Shown here piece after piece: positions 45,004 to 53,791 of a DNA stretch of 64,000 nucleotides. Within the stretch, counting starts at the first letter, position 1; each line of letters begins with the position of its first letter. The translations under genes and the position numbers were made by a program. A model generated the notes under the pieces. It did no database searches. It was not told the DNA's origin and saw nothing but the letters and a program-made list of their open reading frames with translations. Origin of the DNA: Nitrospira japonica (lineage in GTDB: Bacteria; Nitrospirota; Nitrospiria; Nitrospirales; Nitrospiraceae); NCBI RefSeq assembly GCF_900169565.1, contig NZ_LT828648.1, positions 1 through 64,000 on the forward strand, in the 5' to 3' direction.

Positions 45004-46773
45004 TTACAGATAGTGGCCCGTGGTGACCGTCTCTATCTGGCGCGAATCGGTCGGGGCGCCGCTGATCGTCCGGATGTGGACGATCTTCTCGCCTTTCTTC
45101 CCGGCCACCTTGGCCCAGTCGTCGGGGTTGGTCGTGTTGGGCAGATCCTCGTGCTCCTTGAACTCTTCCCTGATGGCCCGGATGAGGTCCTCGGATCTGA
45201 GCCCACGCCCTTCCTGGGCGATCGCCCGCTTGACCGCGTACTTCTTCGCGCGCGACACGATGCCCTCGATGAGCGCCCCGCTGGCGAAATCCTTGAAGTA
45301 GAGAATTTCCTTTTCGCCATTGGCATAGGTCACTTCGATGAACTTGTTCTCCTCCGAGGTCGCATACATCGCGTCCACGGTGATCTGGGTCAGGTGCTCG
45401 ACCAGGGCCTTGGCGTCTCCGCCGTGCCGCTTGAGTTCGTCTTCCGCGAACGGCAGGTCCGTGGCGAGATACTTGGAGAAGATGTCCTTCGCGGCGGCGA
45501 TCTCCGGCCGGCCGACCTTGACCTTCACGTCCAACCGCCCGGCGCGCAGCACCGCGGGGTCGATGAGGTCCTGGCGGTTGCTGGCTCCGATCACGATCAC
45601 ATTGCGTAGGCTTTCGACGCCGTCGATCTCCGAGAGAAACTGCGGCACGATCGTCGATTCGATGTCGGACGAGATGCCCGTCCCGCGCGTGCGGAACAAC
45701 GCGTCCATCTCGTCGAAGAAGACGATGACCGGATTGCCGTCGGCGGCCCGCTCCTTCGCCTTCTTGAACACTTCCCGGACCTGCCGCTCCGATTCACCGA
45801 CGTACTTGTTGAGCAACTCGGGACCCTTCACATGGAGGAAGTAGCTCCGGACTTCCTTGCCGGTGAGGTGGCCGAGTTTTTTGGCGATGGAATTGGCGAC
45901 GGCTTTGGCGATCAGCGTCTTGCCGCAGCCGGGCGGGCCGTATAGGAGCACGCCCTTGGGCGCGCTGAGATGAAATTCGGCGAAGAGCTCCGGGTGCAGG
46001 AACGGCAACTCGACGGCGTCGCGCACCTGCTCCAACTCGCGCTGGAGGCCGCCGATGCGGGCATAGTCCACGTCCGGGACTTCCTCGAGAACGAGCTCCT
46101 CCGCTTCGGATTTCGGCAGCTTCTCGATGACGCAGCCGGACCGCGGATCGTACAACAGATGATCGCCCACGCTGAGGCGCTCCAGAATCAGCGGGTCGCC
46201 CAGCTCCGCGACTTTTTCCTCGTCGAAATGCAGCGTCACGAGCGCGCGGTTCCCTTCAAGCAAATCCTTGAGCCGCACGACCTCGCCCTGCACGTCGAAG
46301 CCCTTGGCCTCGATGACGTTGAGCGCTTCGTTGAGGATCAGCTCCTGTCCCTTGCGCAATCCTTTACCGCTCACGGAGGGATGAAGGCTGACCTTCATCT
46401 TGCGGCCCGACACGTAGACGTTGCCGGTGCCGTCCTGATTGAGACTGGAAAAGATCGCGTAGGTCGAGGGCGGCGCGGTCAGCTTTTCGACTTCGGCGCG
46501 CAAGGCTTCGATCTGCGCCTTGGCTTCCTGCAGCGTCAGGACGAGTTTTTCGTTTTGCTTGGTGGCTTGATCGAGCTGGTAGCGGGATTGATACAGCCGG
46601 CGGATTTCTTCCTCCATCGACTGGATCTGGACTCGAAGCTTCTCGGCTTCACGGGCATGTTCGTCATTGCGATGCATTACATCCGCCTCTCCATCGGACA
46701 ACCGTTTCGTCATTCGCGTGACGGAATCGCGGAGGGACCGGAGTCGGCTCGGACTTCCCTTCTTCCCGCTCAT
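45004..46773 (-). CDS. Proteasome-activating AAA ATPase ARC/Mpa
   Basis: The 589-aa protein has an N-terminal coiled coil (about residues 35-100) that binds Pup in mycobacteria, an OB-fold region (TYAIFSSLNQDGTGNVYVSG), and one AAA+ module with Walker A GPPGCGKT at about 278-285 and Walker B VIVFFDEMDAL. The C-terminus ends GHYL, equivalent to the GQYL tail with which Mpa docks into the 20S core. It should unfold tagged substrates and feed them into PrcA/PrcB. It is the first gene of the cluster. Confidence 0.93.
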   Translation of the reverse strand: MSGKKGSPSRLRSLRDSVTRMTKRLSDGEADVMHRNDEHAREAEKLRVQIQSMEEEIRRLYQSRYQLDQATKQNEKLVLTLQEAKAQIEALRAEVEKLTAPPSTYAIFSSLNQDGTGNVYVSGRKMKVSLHPSVSGKGLRKGQELILNEALNVIEAKGFDVQGEVVRLKDLLEGNRALVTLHFDEEKVAELGDPLILERLSVGDHLLYDPRSGCVIEKLPKSEAEELVLEEVPDVDYARIGGLQRELEQVRDAVELPFLHPELFAEFHLSAPKGVLLYGPPGCGKTLIAKAVANSIAKKLGHLTGKEVRSYFLHVKGPELLNKYVGESERQVREVFKKAKERAADGNPVIVFFDEMDALFRTRGTGISSDIESTIVPQFLSEIDGVESLRNVIVIGASNRQDLIDPAVLRAGRLDVKVKVGRPEIAAAKDIFSKYLATDLPFAEDELKRHGGDAKALVEHLTQITVDAMYATSEENKFIEVTYANGEKEILYFKDFASGALIEGIVSRAKKYAVKRAIAQEGRGLRSEDLIRAIREEFKEHEDLPNTTNPDDWAKVAGKKGEKIVHIRTISGAPTDSRQIETVTTGHYL

Positions 46774-46834
46774 CAGTGACCATCCAAGGAAGCGTCAATC
46801 CGTTTGCACCACACTGAAGTCCAAGTCTGCGTGG

Positions 46835-46863
46835 ATTCTATCATCCGCTATTTTCACGGTCAA
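46835..46863 (-). promoter_or_regulatory. Promoter of the proteasome cluster
   Basis: On the minus strand TTGACC (46863-46858) and TAGAAT (46840-46835) are 17 bp apart, about 60 bp upstream of the ARC start. This is a good sigma70-type match and would drive ARC-dop-prcB-prcA. Confidence 0.65.
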
Positions 46864-46916
46864 CAGGACTGCGGGTTCCCGCGCGCACGGATCGCGCATT
46901 TGCGCCGAAGACGTCA

Positions 46917-47543
46917 TCACGATGACGCCGCGTCGATCAGCTCGCGCGCGGCTCGTTCGACGTCGGGCGCCGACAGAATCGCCGCGATCACCGCGACGCC
47001 GAACGCACCGGCTCCGCGGACCTCGCGCGCGCGTTCCGCCGTCACGCCGCCGATGCCGAGAACCGGAATGCGCACCCGCGCGCAGATTTTTTCCAGCTCG
47101 TGCAGACCCAACGGCGGACCGAACGACACTTTCGACGGCGTTGCATAGATGGGACCGAAGACGACGTAGTCCGCGCCCTCCGATTCTGCGCGCAGCACCT
47201 CCTCTCCGGAATGAGCGGAGACGCCCACCACGCGATCGGGACCGACAAGCCGGCGCGCCACGGCGACCGGCAGGCTGTCGCTGCGCAAATGGACGCCGGT
47301 GTGTTCCGTGGCCAGGGCAAGATCGACACGATCGTTGATCAGCAGACGGCATCCCGCCGGATCGGCGAGTGCCCGGAGTTCCCGCGCAAGGGCCAGCAGC
47401 GCCCGGGTGGACAGATCCCGCTCGCGGACCTGCACCGCCGTGACGCCGCCGCGCAATGCCTGTTCCACGACCGAGCGCAGCGGCCGGCCGCCAGTCTGTT
47501 GCCGGTCCGTGACGAGAAGAAGACGGGAGTCGAAGCGGGGCAT
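46917..47543 (-). CDS. thiE: Thiamine-phosphate synthase ThiE
   Basis: The 208-aa TIM-barrel protein starts at ATG 47543 (MPRFDSRLLLVTDRQQTGG). It has GVTAVQVRERDLSTRALLAL, CRLLINDRVDLAL, GVHLRSDSLP and YVVFGPIYATPSK, all ThiE hallmarks. It couples HMP-PP and thiazole phosphate to thiamine phosphate. It is the last gene of the thiS-thiG-thiE run. The frame extends upstream to 48299 as a shadow of thiG. Confidence 0.92.
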   Translation of the reverse strand: MPRFDSRLLLVTDRQQTGGRPLRSVVEQALRGGVTAVQVRERDLSTRALLALARELRALADPAGCRLLINDRVDLALATEHTGVHLRSDSLPVAVARRLVGPDRVVGVSAHSGEEVLRAESEGADYVVFGPIYATPSKVSFGPPLGLHELEKICARVRIPVLGIGGVTAERAREVRGAGAFGVAVIAAILSAPDVERAARELIDAASS

Positions 47544-47575
47544 GGGCGCAGCGGCCGGAACCGGATGCCCGCCGG

Positions 47576-48349
47576 TCAGAGCATCCCCTCGATCGGGCTG
47601 CTCGCCGTCGCGTACAGTTTGCGCGGAATGCGGCCGGCCTTGTAGGCGAGCCGTCCCGCATGCACCGCGTACCGCATCGCTTCCGCCATGGCGATCGGAT
47701 CCTGGGCCCCGGCGATCGCGGTATTCATCAACACGGCATCGGCGCCGTACTCCATGGCCAGCGCGGCATCGGACGCGGTCCCGACGCCGGCATCCACCAC
47801 GATCGGCACCTTGACCGTCTCCATGATGATCTTCAGATTGTAAGGGTTGCGGATCCCCAGCCCCGACCCGATCGGCGCGGCGAGCGGCATGACCGCCGGG
47901 CAGCCGATGTCGACCAGCTTCTTGGCGACGATGGGGTCGTCGTTCGTGTAGGGCAATACGATGAACCCTTCCTTGACCAGAATCTTCGCGGCCTCGAGAA
48001 GGCCCACGGTATCGGGAAAGAGGGTCTTCTCGTCGCCCAGAACTTCCAGCTTGACCAGATCGGACACGCCGGCCGCCCGGGCCAGTCTGGCATACCGCAC
48101 CGCGTCCTCCACCGTGTAGCAGCCGGCGGTATTCGGAAGGATGATGTACTTCTTCGGATCGAGGTAGTCGAGCAGGTTTTCCTTGGATCGATCCGTGATG
48201 TTGACCCGTCGGACGGCCACCGTGACGACGTCGGCTCCGGATACCTCGATTGCCTTCTTGGTTTCCTCGAAGTCCTTGTACTTGCCGGTTCCAACCCACA
48301 GCCGCGACTTGAACTCGCGGCCGGCAATCACCAAACGATCGTCATACAT
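47576..48349 (-). CDS. thiG: Thiazole synthase ThiG
   Basis: The 257-aa protein has [45 protein letters not shown] and [19 protein letters not shown], the full ThiG signature. ThiG forms the thiazole from deoxyxylulose phosphate, dehydroglycine and ThiS-thiocarboxylate. It follows thiS by 18 bp. The assignment is secure. Confidence 0.96.
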   Translation of the reverse strand: MYDDRLVIAGREFKSRLWVGTGKYKDFEETKKAIEVSGADVVTVAVRRVNITDRSKENLLDYLDPKKYIILPNTAGCYTVEDAVRYARLARAAGVSDLVKLEVLGDEKTLFPDTVGLLEAAKILVKEGFIVLPYTNDDPIVAKKLVDIGCPAVMPLAAPIGSGLGIRNPYNLKIIMETVKVPIVVDAGVGTASDAALAMEYGADAVLMNTAIAGAQDPIAMAEAMRYAVHAGRLAYKAGRIPRKLYATASSPIEGML

Positions 48350-48367
48350 GGCTACCGCCCTTCTCCA

Positions 48368-48610
48368 TTATATAAGGGAAGCCGCGTCGGCAATCCCGGT
48401 TCCGCCCCCGATGAACCCCAGGATTTCGACCCGGTCTCCGTCCTGAAGTCCCCGCCGATCAAACTCGGCGCGGTCCAGGATTTCCAAGTTGAGTTCCACG
48501 GCCACCCGTTCGGTCGTAATGGCGAGTTCGCGCAGCAGATCGCCGACGGTTCCGCCGGACTGAAAGCCTCGCGGCTCCCCGTTCACCCGAATGTGGATCG
48601 ACTGATTCAT
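48368..48610 (-). CDS. thiS: Sulfur carrier protein ThiS with a C-terminal extension
   Basis: The 80-aa ubiquitin-like protein begins SIHIRVNGEPRGF and contains TVGDLLRELAITTERVAVEL, NLEIL and DRVEILGFIGGG. ThiS normally ends in Gly-Gly, whose carboxylate is adenylated and thiolated. Here nine more residues (TGIADAASLI after the Gly stretch) follow before TAA. Either the tail must be removed or this copy is unusual. It is the first gene of thiSGE. Confidence 0.85.
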   Translation of the reverse strand: MNQSIHIRVNGEPRGFQSGGTVGDLLRELAITTERVAVELNLEILDRAEFDRRGLQDGDRVEILGFIGGGTGIADAASLI

Positions 48611-48616
48611 CGGATT

Positions 48617-48646
48617 ATCCTAGGTAACCGGAATTCCGATTGTCAA
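48617..48646 (-). promoter_or_regulatory. Promoter of a probably leaderless thiSGE transcript
   Basis: On the minus strand TTGACA (48646-48641) and TAGGAT (48622-48617) are 18 bp apart. The ATG of thiS (48610) follows the -10 box by 6 bp, so transcription should begin at the start codon. There is no room for a TPP riboswitch. Confidence 0.6.
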
Positions 48647-48702
48647 CAAAGCCTCCCGCCTCCCTTGTCAGCGGACGCTCCAGGACGGCACAATGGGCCG
48701 TC

Positions 48703-49197
48703 GTGCACACGCCCATCAATAATCAGAAAATCGCCGCAACCTTTCGCGCCATGGCCGAGCTTCTGGCAAGCCGGCGGGCCAACCCCTATCGGGTCCGGGC
48801 CTACCGCCGGGCCGCCGACTCGGTCCTCAGCCTGGAAGAAGACCTGGCCTCGGTCGCTCAGCGGCAGGCGCTGGAAGACATTGACGGCATCGGACGGGAG
48901 CTGGCGGAAAAGATCGAGGAATTCCTGCGTACGGGAACCGTGAAATCGTACGAATCGCTGAAGACTCCCCTCCCCGACCCGGTCAAGGAATGGGCGGCTC
49001 TGCCCGGACTCTCGGATTCCCTCGTCACCTACCTGTACACGCGCCTCAGCATCACGACCCTGGAGGATCTCGAGCGGCTGGTCCGCTCCCACATGCTGCG
49101 CACGGTGCCGGGCTTCACCGGACCGGAAGACGCGCTGTTGAACGCGATCGCCTCGCTCCGCTCGCGGACGCAGCCTACGACGGACGCAGCTCCTTGA
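48703..49197 (+). CDS. Stand-alone PolX N-terminal-like helix-hairpin-helix protein
   Basis: The protein is about 164 aa from GTG 48703; a TTG at 48640 is an alternative. It has TFRAMAELLASRRANPYRVR, AYRRAADSVLSL and EDIDGIGRELAEKIEEFL, which match the 8-kDa and HhH part of bacterial PolX / DNA polymerase beta. The palm and PHP domains are absent. A second HhH-like unit (AALPGLSDSLVTYLYTRL) follows. It may bind gapped DNA or act in repair. Its end overlaps the convergent ctpA gene by 23 bp. Confidence 0.75.
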   Translation: MHTPINNQKIAATFRAMAELLASRRANPYRVRAYRRAADSVLSLEEDLASVAQRQALEDIDGIGRELAEKIEEFLRTGTVKSYESLKTPLPDPVKEWAALPGLSDSLVTYLYTRLSITTLEDLERLVRSHMLRTVPGFTGPEDALLNAIASLRSRTQPTTDAAP

Positions 49198-50536
49198 AGA
49201 TCTTCCAGGTCTTGAGCATCTCCACCGCCTTCTGCAGCTGAACGTCCTGATCCATGGCAAGATCGCCCGACGGATCGGCCGACGGAGCCGCGGCCGGAGC
49301 GCTTCCGTTCTTGGTCGCAGCCTCTTCGGGCTTTGCGCCGGTGGATGGCTGCTCCTTCCCCGCTGCGGCGCCAGGTTTGGCCTTGGCGTCCGCGTCCTTC
49401 TCTCCCGGTTTGGCGTCAGCCTTCGCCACCGTGACCGGCGACTGCGGCTTCACGACGATGTCCGGCGTGATGCCGGTCGACTGGATCGATCGGCCTTTCG
49501 GCGTGTAGTACTTGGCGGTGGTCAGACGCAACCCGGATCCGTCACCCAAAGGAAGGATCGTCTGCACCGATCCCTTGCCGAACGACGTCGTGCCGACGAT
49601 CACGGCGCGCCCGTAGTCTTGCAGCGCTCCGGCCACAATTTCCGACGCGCTCGCCGATCCCTCGTTGACCAGAATGATCATCGGCGCATCGTCCATCTGA
49701 TCCCTGCCCTTGGCGAACCATTCGTCCTTCTTGCTCTCGCGGCCCTTCGTATAGACCACGAGTTTGCCGTTCGGCAGGAACTGCTCAGAAACTTCCACGG
49801 CCGCCGTCAGCAGGCCGCCCGGATTGTTCCGGAGATCGAGGATGGTGGACTGGAGCTTCTGTTCCTTGAACTGCTTCAGCACACGGCTGAGATCCCGGCC
49901 CGTGGCTTCCTGGAACTGCGTCAGCCGTACGTAGCCGATGTTGTCCATCACCTTCGACTTGACGCTCTCGATTTTGATCGTGTCGCGCACGAGCGTGAAC
50001 TGGAGCGGATCCGTCGTGCCATCCCGTTGAATCGTGAGATTCACCTTGGAGCCCTTGGGACCGCGCATCTTCTGCACCGCGTCCATCAGTGTGAGGTCCT
50101 TGGTCGTCTCGTCGTTGACCTTCGTGATGTAGTCGCCCGCCTTGATGCCGGCGCGGAACGCCGGGGTGCCCTCGATGGGCGCGATGACCGCCAGCCGATT
50201 CTCCTTCACCCCGATCTGGATGCCGACGCCCCCGAACTCGCCTTTCGTCTCGACCTGCATCTCCTTGTACATCTCGGGCGTCATGTAGGCCGAATGGGGA
50301 TCGAGCGTGGACAGCATCCCGCGGATCGCGCCCTGAACGAGATCTTTCACTTTCGTTTCATCGACGTAGTTTTTTTGAACCTGGGTCAGGACCTCGGAGA
50401 AGGTCTTCAACTCCTCGTACGTCTCGGTGGCATGGCCGGTGCGCTCCCATCCCTTGCCGATCACGACTCCGAAGACCAGAGCCAGACCGATCACCGGACT
50501 CAACATCCAGAATCGCCGCCGTGGATACCGTTCCAT
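49175..50536 (-). CDS. Carboxy-terminal processing protease CtpA (S41 family)
   Basis: The 453-aa protein starts at ATG 50536 and has an N-terminal membrane segment (FWMLSPVIGLALVFGVVIG). A PDZ domain follows at about residues 95-175 (GGVGIQIGVKENRLAVIAPI). The S41 catalytic region contains Ser in NEGSASASEIVAGAL and Lys in GTTSFGKGSVQ. It cleaves periplasmic proteins near their C-termini and often follows envC. The C-terminal tail after residue 385 is Ala/Lys/Pro-rich and low complexity. It is the last gene of the ffh-to-ctpA train. Confidence 0.92.
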   Translation of the reverse strand: MERYPRRRFWMLSPVIGLALVFGVVIGKGWERTGHATETYEELKTFSEVLTQVQKNYVDETKVKDLVQGAIRGMLSTLDPHSAYMTPEMYKEMQVETKGEFGGVGIQIGVKENRLAVIAPIEGTPAFRAGIKAGDYITKVNDETTKDLTLMDAVQKMRGPKGSKVNLTIQRDGTTDPLQFTLVRDTIKIESVKSKVMDNIGYVRLTQFQEATGRDLSRVLKQFKEQKLQSTILDLRNNPGGLLTAAVEVSEQFLPNGKLVVYTKGRESKKDEWFAKGRDQMDDAPMIILVNEGSASASEIVAGALQDYGRAVIVGTTSFGKGSVQTILPLGDGSGLRLTTAKYYTPKGRSIQSTGITPDIVVKPQSPVTVAKADAKPGEKDADAKAKPGAAAGKEQPSTGAKPEEAATKNGSAPAAAPSADPSGDLAMDQDVQLQKAVEMLKTWKIFKELRPS

Positions 50537-50632
50537 AAGCCTCAATCCTTTCCTTCCGGACAGACCGCCTTCCGACTCTGTCCCAGCCTCCGAGAGCCGA
50601 CGTTCCGAGTCCGGATCTCGCGCGCACTCATG

Positions 50633-51817
50633 TTACCGTTTCGTCAACCATTGCATGGGATCGACCGCTTCGGTCCCTTCCCGCAGTTCGAAGTATAAAG
50701 TATTTTCCTTCGTCATGCCCGTATCTCCGGTCTCCCCGATGGCCTGGTTCGCCGTCACCTGCGCGCCCACCGTGGTCAGAATTTTCGAGGCGTGCGCGTA
50801 CAGGGAAAAGAACCCGTTGGCATGATCCAGGATTATAACGAGTCCGTAGCCTTTCAACCAGTCCGCATAGACGACCGTCCCCTGCATGACGGCATGGATG
50901 AGGCTTCCCTCGCTTGCGCGGATCTCGATTCCCTTCCGCTGGACGTAGGTATTGAATGTGGGGTGCTTCTGGCGGCCGAAATACGAAATGACGCTGCCGT
51001 CCACCGGCCATGGAAGCATCCCTTTCACGCCCCGGTGCTGGGTGCCGGCGACCGGCGGCCTCGCCAAGGCCGCGCGCCGCCGCTGCTCCAATTCACGCAG
51101 CAGGCTGTCGATCCTGACCGCGGATTTTTCCAGTTCCTGCAGGGCCCGTTCCGAGGACTCCTTTTCCTGCGTAATCTTCGTCAGATAGACCTTCTTCTCT
51201 TTTTTGACCGAGCTCATCTCATGAAGCTGCTTCTCGGTACTCTGCTTGTAGACCCTCATGCCCGCGCGCGCCGATTCCCGCTGCCGCTCGGCCTCCTCCA
51301 TGTCGTTGACGTCTGATTTGAACGTCTCGAGCAGGGCGTAGTCGCGCTCGGAGACGGCAGACAGGTACTGAAGCCTGCGCTGGAAGTCGCCGTACGAATC
51401 GGACGCCAGCAGGGTCTTCCAATACCCAGACCGCCCTTCCATATATTGCACGCGCAGACGCGCCAGAATGGCGTCCCGTCTCTGCCGGATGCTTCCCTGC
51501 AGCTTGGTGATCTGCTGGTTGATGGTCTCGATTTCCTGATCCTTCTTGCGGATCTTGCGGCTGACGTCCTGGTTCGCGTGTCTCACCTGCACGAGCCGCT
51601 CGTCGAGCGTCTGGAGCCCCTGAAGCAGGGAGTCGCGCTTCTTGCCCGCCTCGTCCGCCTGTTTCCGCTTTTCCTCGATTTGATCCTTCAGGCGTTCGAG
51701 CATCTTGCGCTCTTTCTCGATCTTGTCGCTGATTGCGTCGGCCGAGACCTGGGAGGCCGCTCCCAGCGACGAGACGAGGCAGGCGGCAAGCAGAAATCCG
51801 GCCGTCCAGTGTCTCAT
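50633..51817 (-). CDS. envC: Murein hydrolase activator EnvC
   Basis: The 394-aa protein starts at ATG 51817, overlapping ftsX by 4 nt. It has a signal peptide (TAGFLLAACLVSSLGAASQV), long coiled coils from about residue 30 to 260, and a C-terminal LytM domain. The zinc-ligand positions are degenerate (QRKGIEIRA and LYFELREG in place of HxGxD and HxH), as in EnvC proteins that activate amidases rather than cut murein. FtsEX in the membrane controls it during division. Confidence 0.92.
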   Translation of the reverse strand: MRHWTAGFLLAACLVSSLGAASQVSADAISDKIEKERKMLERLKDQIEEKRKQADEAGKKRDSLLQGLQTLDERLVQVRHANQDVSRKIRKKDQEIETINQQITKLQGSIRQRRDAILARLRVQYMEGRSGYWKTLLASDSYGDFQRRLQYLSAVSERDYALLETFKSDVNDMEEAERQRESARAGMRVYKQSTEKQLHEMSSVKKEKKVYLTKITQEKESSERALQELEKSAVRIDSLLRELEQRRRAALARPPVAGTQHRGVKGMLPWPVDGSVISYFGRQKHPTFNTYVQRKGIEIRASEGSLIHAVMQGTVVYADWLKGYGLVIILDHANGFFSLYAHASKILTTVGAQVTANQAIGETGDTGMTKENTLYFELREGTEAVDPMQWLTKR

Positions 51818-52713
51818 GCCTTGGCCTCGTCGAACCGTCGAAGCGAGACGAAGCTTCCGGCGCATCCGAGCGCCATGCCGACGACGATCAGCGCCAGGCA
51901 GAGCGGCATCGGGAAAAAAGCCAGCAGATTGTCCAGCCCGCTGAGCTTCCCGCTCGTCCGCATCTCGCGCCGAAACAACTCGTACAGGAGCTTGAGCATG
52001 AACAGCGAGATCGCGCTTCCGAGACCGCCGAGCACGGCCCCTTCCAGCAGGTAGGGAATGCGGATGAAGCCGGTGGTCGCGCCGATCAATCGAAGAATGG
52101 CGATTTCGTCGCGCCGCGCCAGCAAGGTCAACCGGATGGTATTGGCGATGATCGTCACCGCCGCCGCGGAGAGGATGACTCCGATGCCGATGGCCACCAG
52201 CTCGATGGATCGGATCACCATTGCCAGCGCGTCGATCCAATCCTGGTTGTAATCCACCTTGGCGACGTCGGTCATGCCTTGCACCCGCTCCGACCAGCGC
52301 TTCACCGCGTCAAGGGACCGGAAAGCCGGTCCCAGCGTCACGACGAACGACGCCGGAAGCGGATTCTGTCCCAAGCCTTCCAGCAAATGCGATTCCGACG
52401 GGAACTGATCCTTGAATTCCCCGAGGGCCTGCTCCTTGGAGACGAAATGGATCGCCGCCACTGCATGGTCGCCGCGCAACTGTTGCTCGAGATCGGCCCG
52501 CGCATCCGATGAAAGATGGTCATCAAGGTACACGATGATCTTGATGTCGTCCTGGAGCCAGCCGGCCGCCGCGCGCAGATTCACGTAGAGGAGAAGGAAC
52601 ACGCCGACACAAGCCAGGGTGAAGGCGGTGGTCAGGATCGCCACCATGGTCGTGGTGCGGTTGGTGCGCAAATTGACCCAGGCCTCCCGCAGGAGATAGT
52701 ACAGCGTTCTCAT
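51814..52713 (-). CDS. ftsX: Cell division protein FtsX
   Basis: The 299-aa protein starts at ATG 52713, overlapping the ftsE stop by 4 nt. It has the FtsX layout: TLYYLLREAWVNLRTNRTTT, a first membrane helix (ILTTAFTLACVGVFLLLYVN), a periplasmic domain, then three C-terminal helices including IELVAIGIGVILSAAAVTII. It transmits FtsE ATPase changes to EnvC. Overlaps of 4 nt on both sides indicate coupled translation. Confidence 0.94.
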   Translation of the reverse strand: MRTLYYLLREAWVNLRTNRTTTMVAILTTAFTLACVGVFLLLYVNLRAAAGWLQDDIKIIVYLDDHLSSDARADLEQQLRGDHAVAAIHFVSKEQALGEFKDQFPSESHLLEGLGQNPLPASFVVTLGPAFRSLDAVKRWSERVQGMTDVAKVDYNQDWIDALAMVIRSIELVAIGIGVILSAAAVTIIANTIRLTLLARRDEIAILRLIGATTGFIRIPYLLEGAVLGGLGSAISLFMLKLLYELFRREMRTSGKLSGLDNLLAFFPMPLCLALIVVGMALGCAGSFVSLRRFDEAKA

Positions 52714-53378
52714 GCCGGGACCCACTTCTCCGGCGTGAGCGTCCCGTGGGACAGCGTGATCACCCGCCGGTTGACCTGCGTCATGACCTGAGGATCGTGC
52801 GTCGCGACCACCACGGTGGTGCCGCGCGCGTTGATCAGCTTGAAGAGCTCGATGATCTCGGCCGTCAGGCCGGGATCCAGGTTGCCCGTCGGCTCGTCCG
52901 CCAACAGCACCACGGGGCCGTTGACGATGGCCCGGGCGATGCAGACGCGCTGCTGCTCGCCGGTGGACAGGACCATCGGCAGCTGATCCCGTTTGTGCTC
53001 GACTCCGACGGCCCGCAACGCTTCCGTGACCTTGCGCCGGATGTCCTGCGCGGAGATGCCCTGCACCAGCAACGGAAGGGCGACGTTGTCGAAGACCGTT
53101 TTTTTCGCCAGCAGGCGGAAGTCCTGGAACACGGTGCCCACCTTGCGCCGCAGGTACGGAATGTCCCCCTGCTTCAGGGCGGTGACGTTCTTGCCGTAGA
53201 CGAAGACCTGCCCGTCGTCCGGCCGTTCGGCGCCGATCAGCATCCTGAGCAGCGTGGACTTGCCGGCGCCGCTGGCCCCCATGAGCAGCACGAATTCGCC
53301 TTTCTCGATTTCCAGGGTGACGTTCGACAGGGCCGGACGCCGGTCATACTGCTTGGACACGCGAATCAGTTCGATCAT
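52710..53378 (-). CDS. ftsE: Cell division ATP-binding protein FtsE
   Basis: The 222-aa ATPase has MIELIRVSKQYDRRPALSNV, Walker A LMGASGAGKSTLLRML, the Q-loop VFQDFRLLAKKTVFDNVALP, the signature LSTGEQQRVCIARA, and Walker B VVLLADEPTGNLD. These are typical of FtsE. Together with FtsX it links the divisome to murein hydrolysis via EnvC. It lies 5 bp after yraN. Confidence 0.95.
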   Translation of the reverse strand: MIELIRVSKQYDRRPALSNVTLEIEKGEFVLLMGASGAGKSTLLRMLIGAERPDDGQVFVYGKNVTALKQGDIPYLRRKVGTVFQDFRLLAKKTVFDNVALPLLVQGISAQDIRRKVTEALRAVGVEHKRDQLPMVLSTGEQQRVCIARAIVNGPVVLLADEPTGNLDPGLTAEIIELFKLINARGTTVVVATHDPQVMTQVNRRVITLSHGTLTPEKWVPA

Positions 53379-53383
53379 GGAGA

Positions 53384-53791
53384 TTACCAGCGGAGATCGT
53401 CCCCCGGAACGTCGAAGGCGTCGCAGATATGTTCGATACGGGGCGGACCGGATCCCGCCCGCTGCTGCACGAGCACCACGTCAAACCGGCAGGACCGGCG
53501 GCTCCAATGATGCCGTGCGAGAAATTGCGCGGCGAGACGGATCAGCTTCTGCTGCTTCTGTTCGTGCACGGCATAGGCGGCTCCGCCGAATTCCTCGGTC
53601 CGGCGCGCCTTCACCTCCACGAAGACCAGGGTCGGTCCATCTTCGGCGACCAGATCCAACTCGCCCAGGGAGGAGCGGAGATTTCTCGCGACGATCCGAT
53701 AGCCCTTGCGGATCAAAAAGTCCTCCGCCGCCGCTTCTCCTTCTTGCCCAAAGAGCCGTCTGGGGTCAAGGATTCTCACTGAACTGCTCAT
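53384..53791 (-). CDS. YraN/UPF0102 family protein
   Basis: The 135-aa protein starts at ATG 53791 (MSSSVRILDPRRLFGQEGE), overlapping rnhB by 26 nt. It has GEAAAEDFLIRKGYRIVARN, LGELDLVAEDGPTLVFVEVK and RFDVVLVQ, the UPF0102 restriction-endonuclease-like fold with Glu-x-Lys active site. The family often follows rnhB. Function is unproven; nuclease activity is inferred from the fold. An in-frame start further upstream is less likely. Confidence 0.88.
   Translation of the reverse strand: MSSSVRILDPRRLFGQEGEAAAEDFLIRKGYRIVARNLRSSLGELDLVAEDGPTLVFVEVKARRTEEFGGAAYAVHEQKQQKLIRLAAQFLARHHWSRRSCRFDVVLVQQRAGSGPPRIEHICDAFDVPGDDLRW

Noticed and set aside
48611-48702. TPP riboswitch upstream of thiS
   Set aside because: Too short, no conserved thi-box strings, and the promoter sits directly before the start codon.
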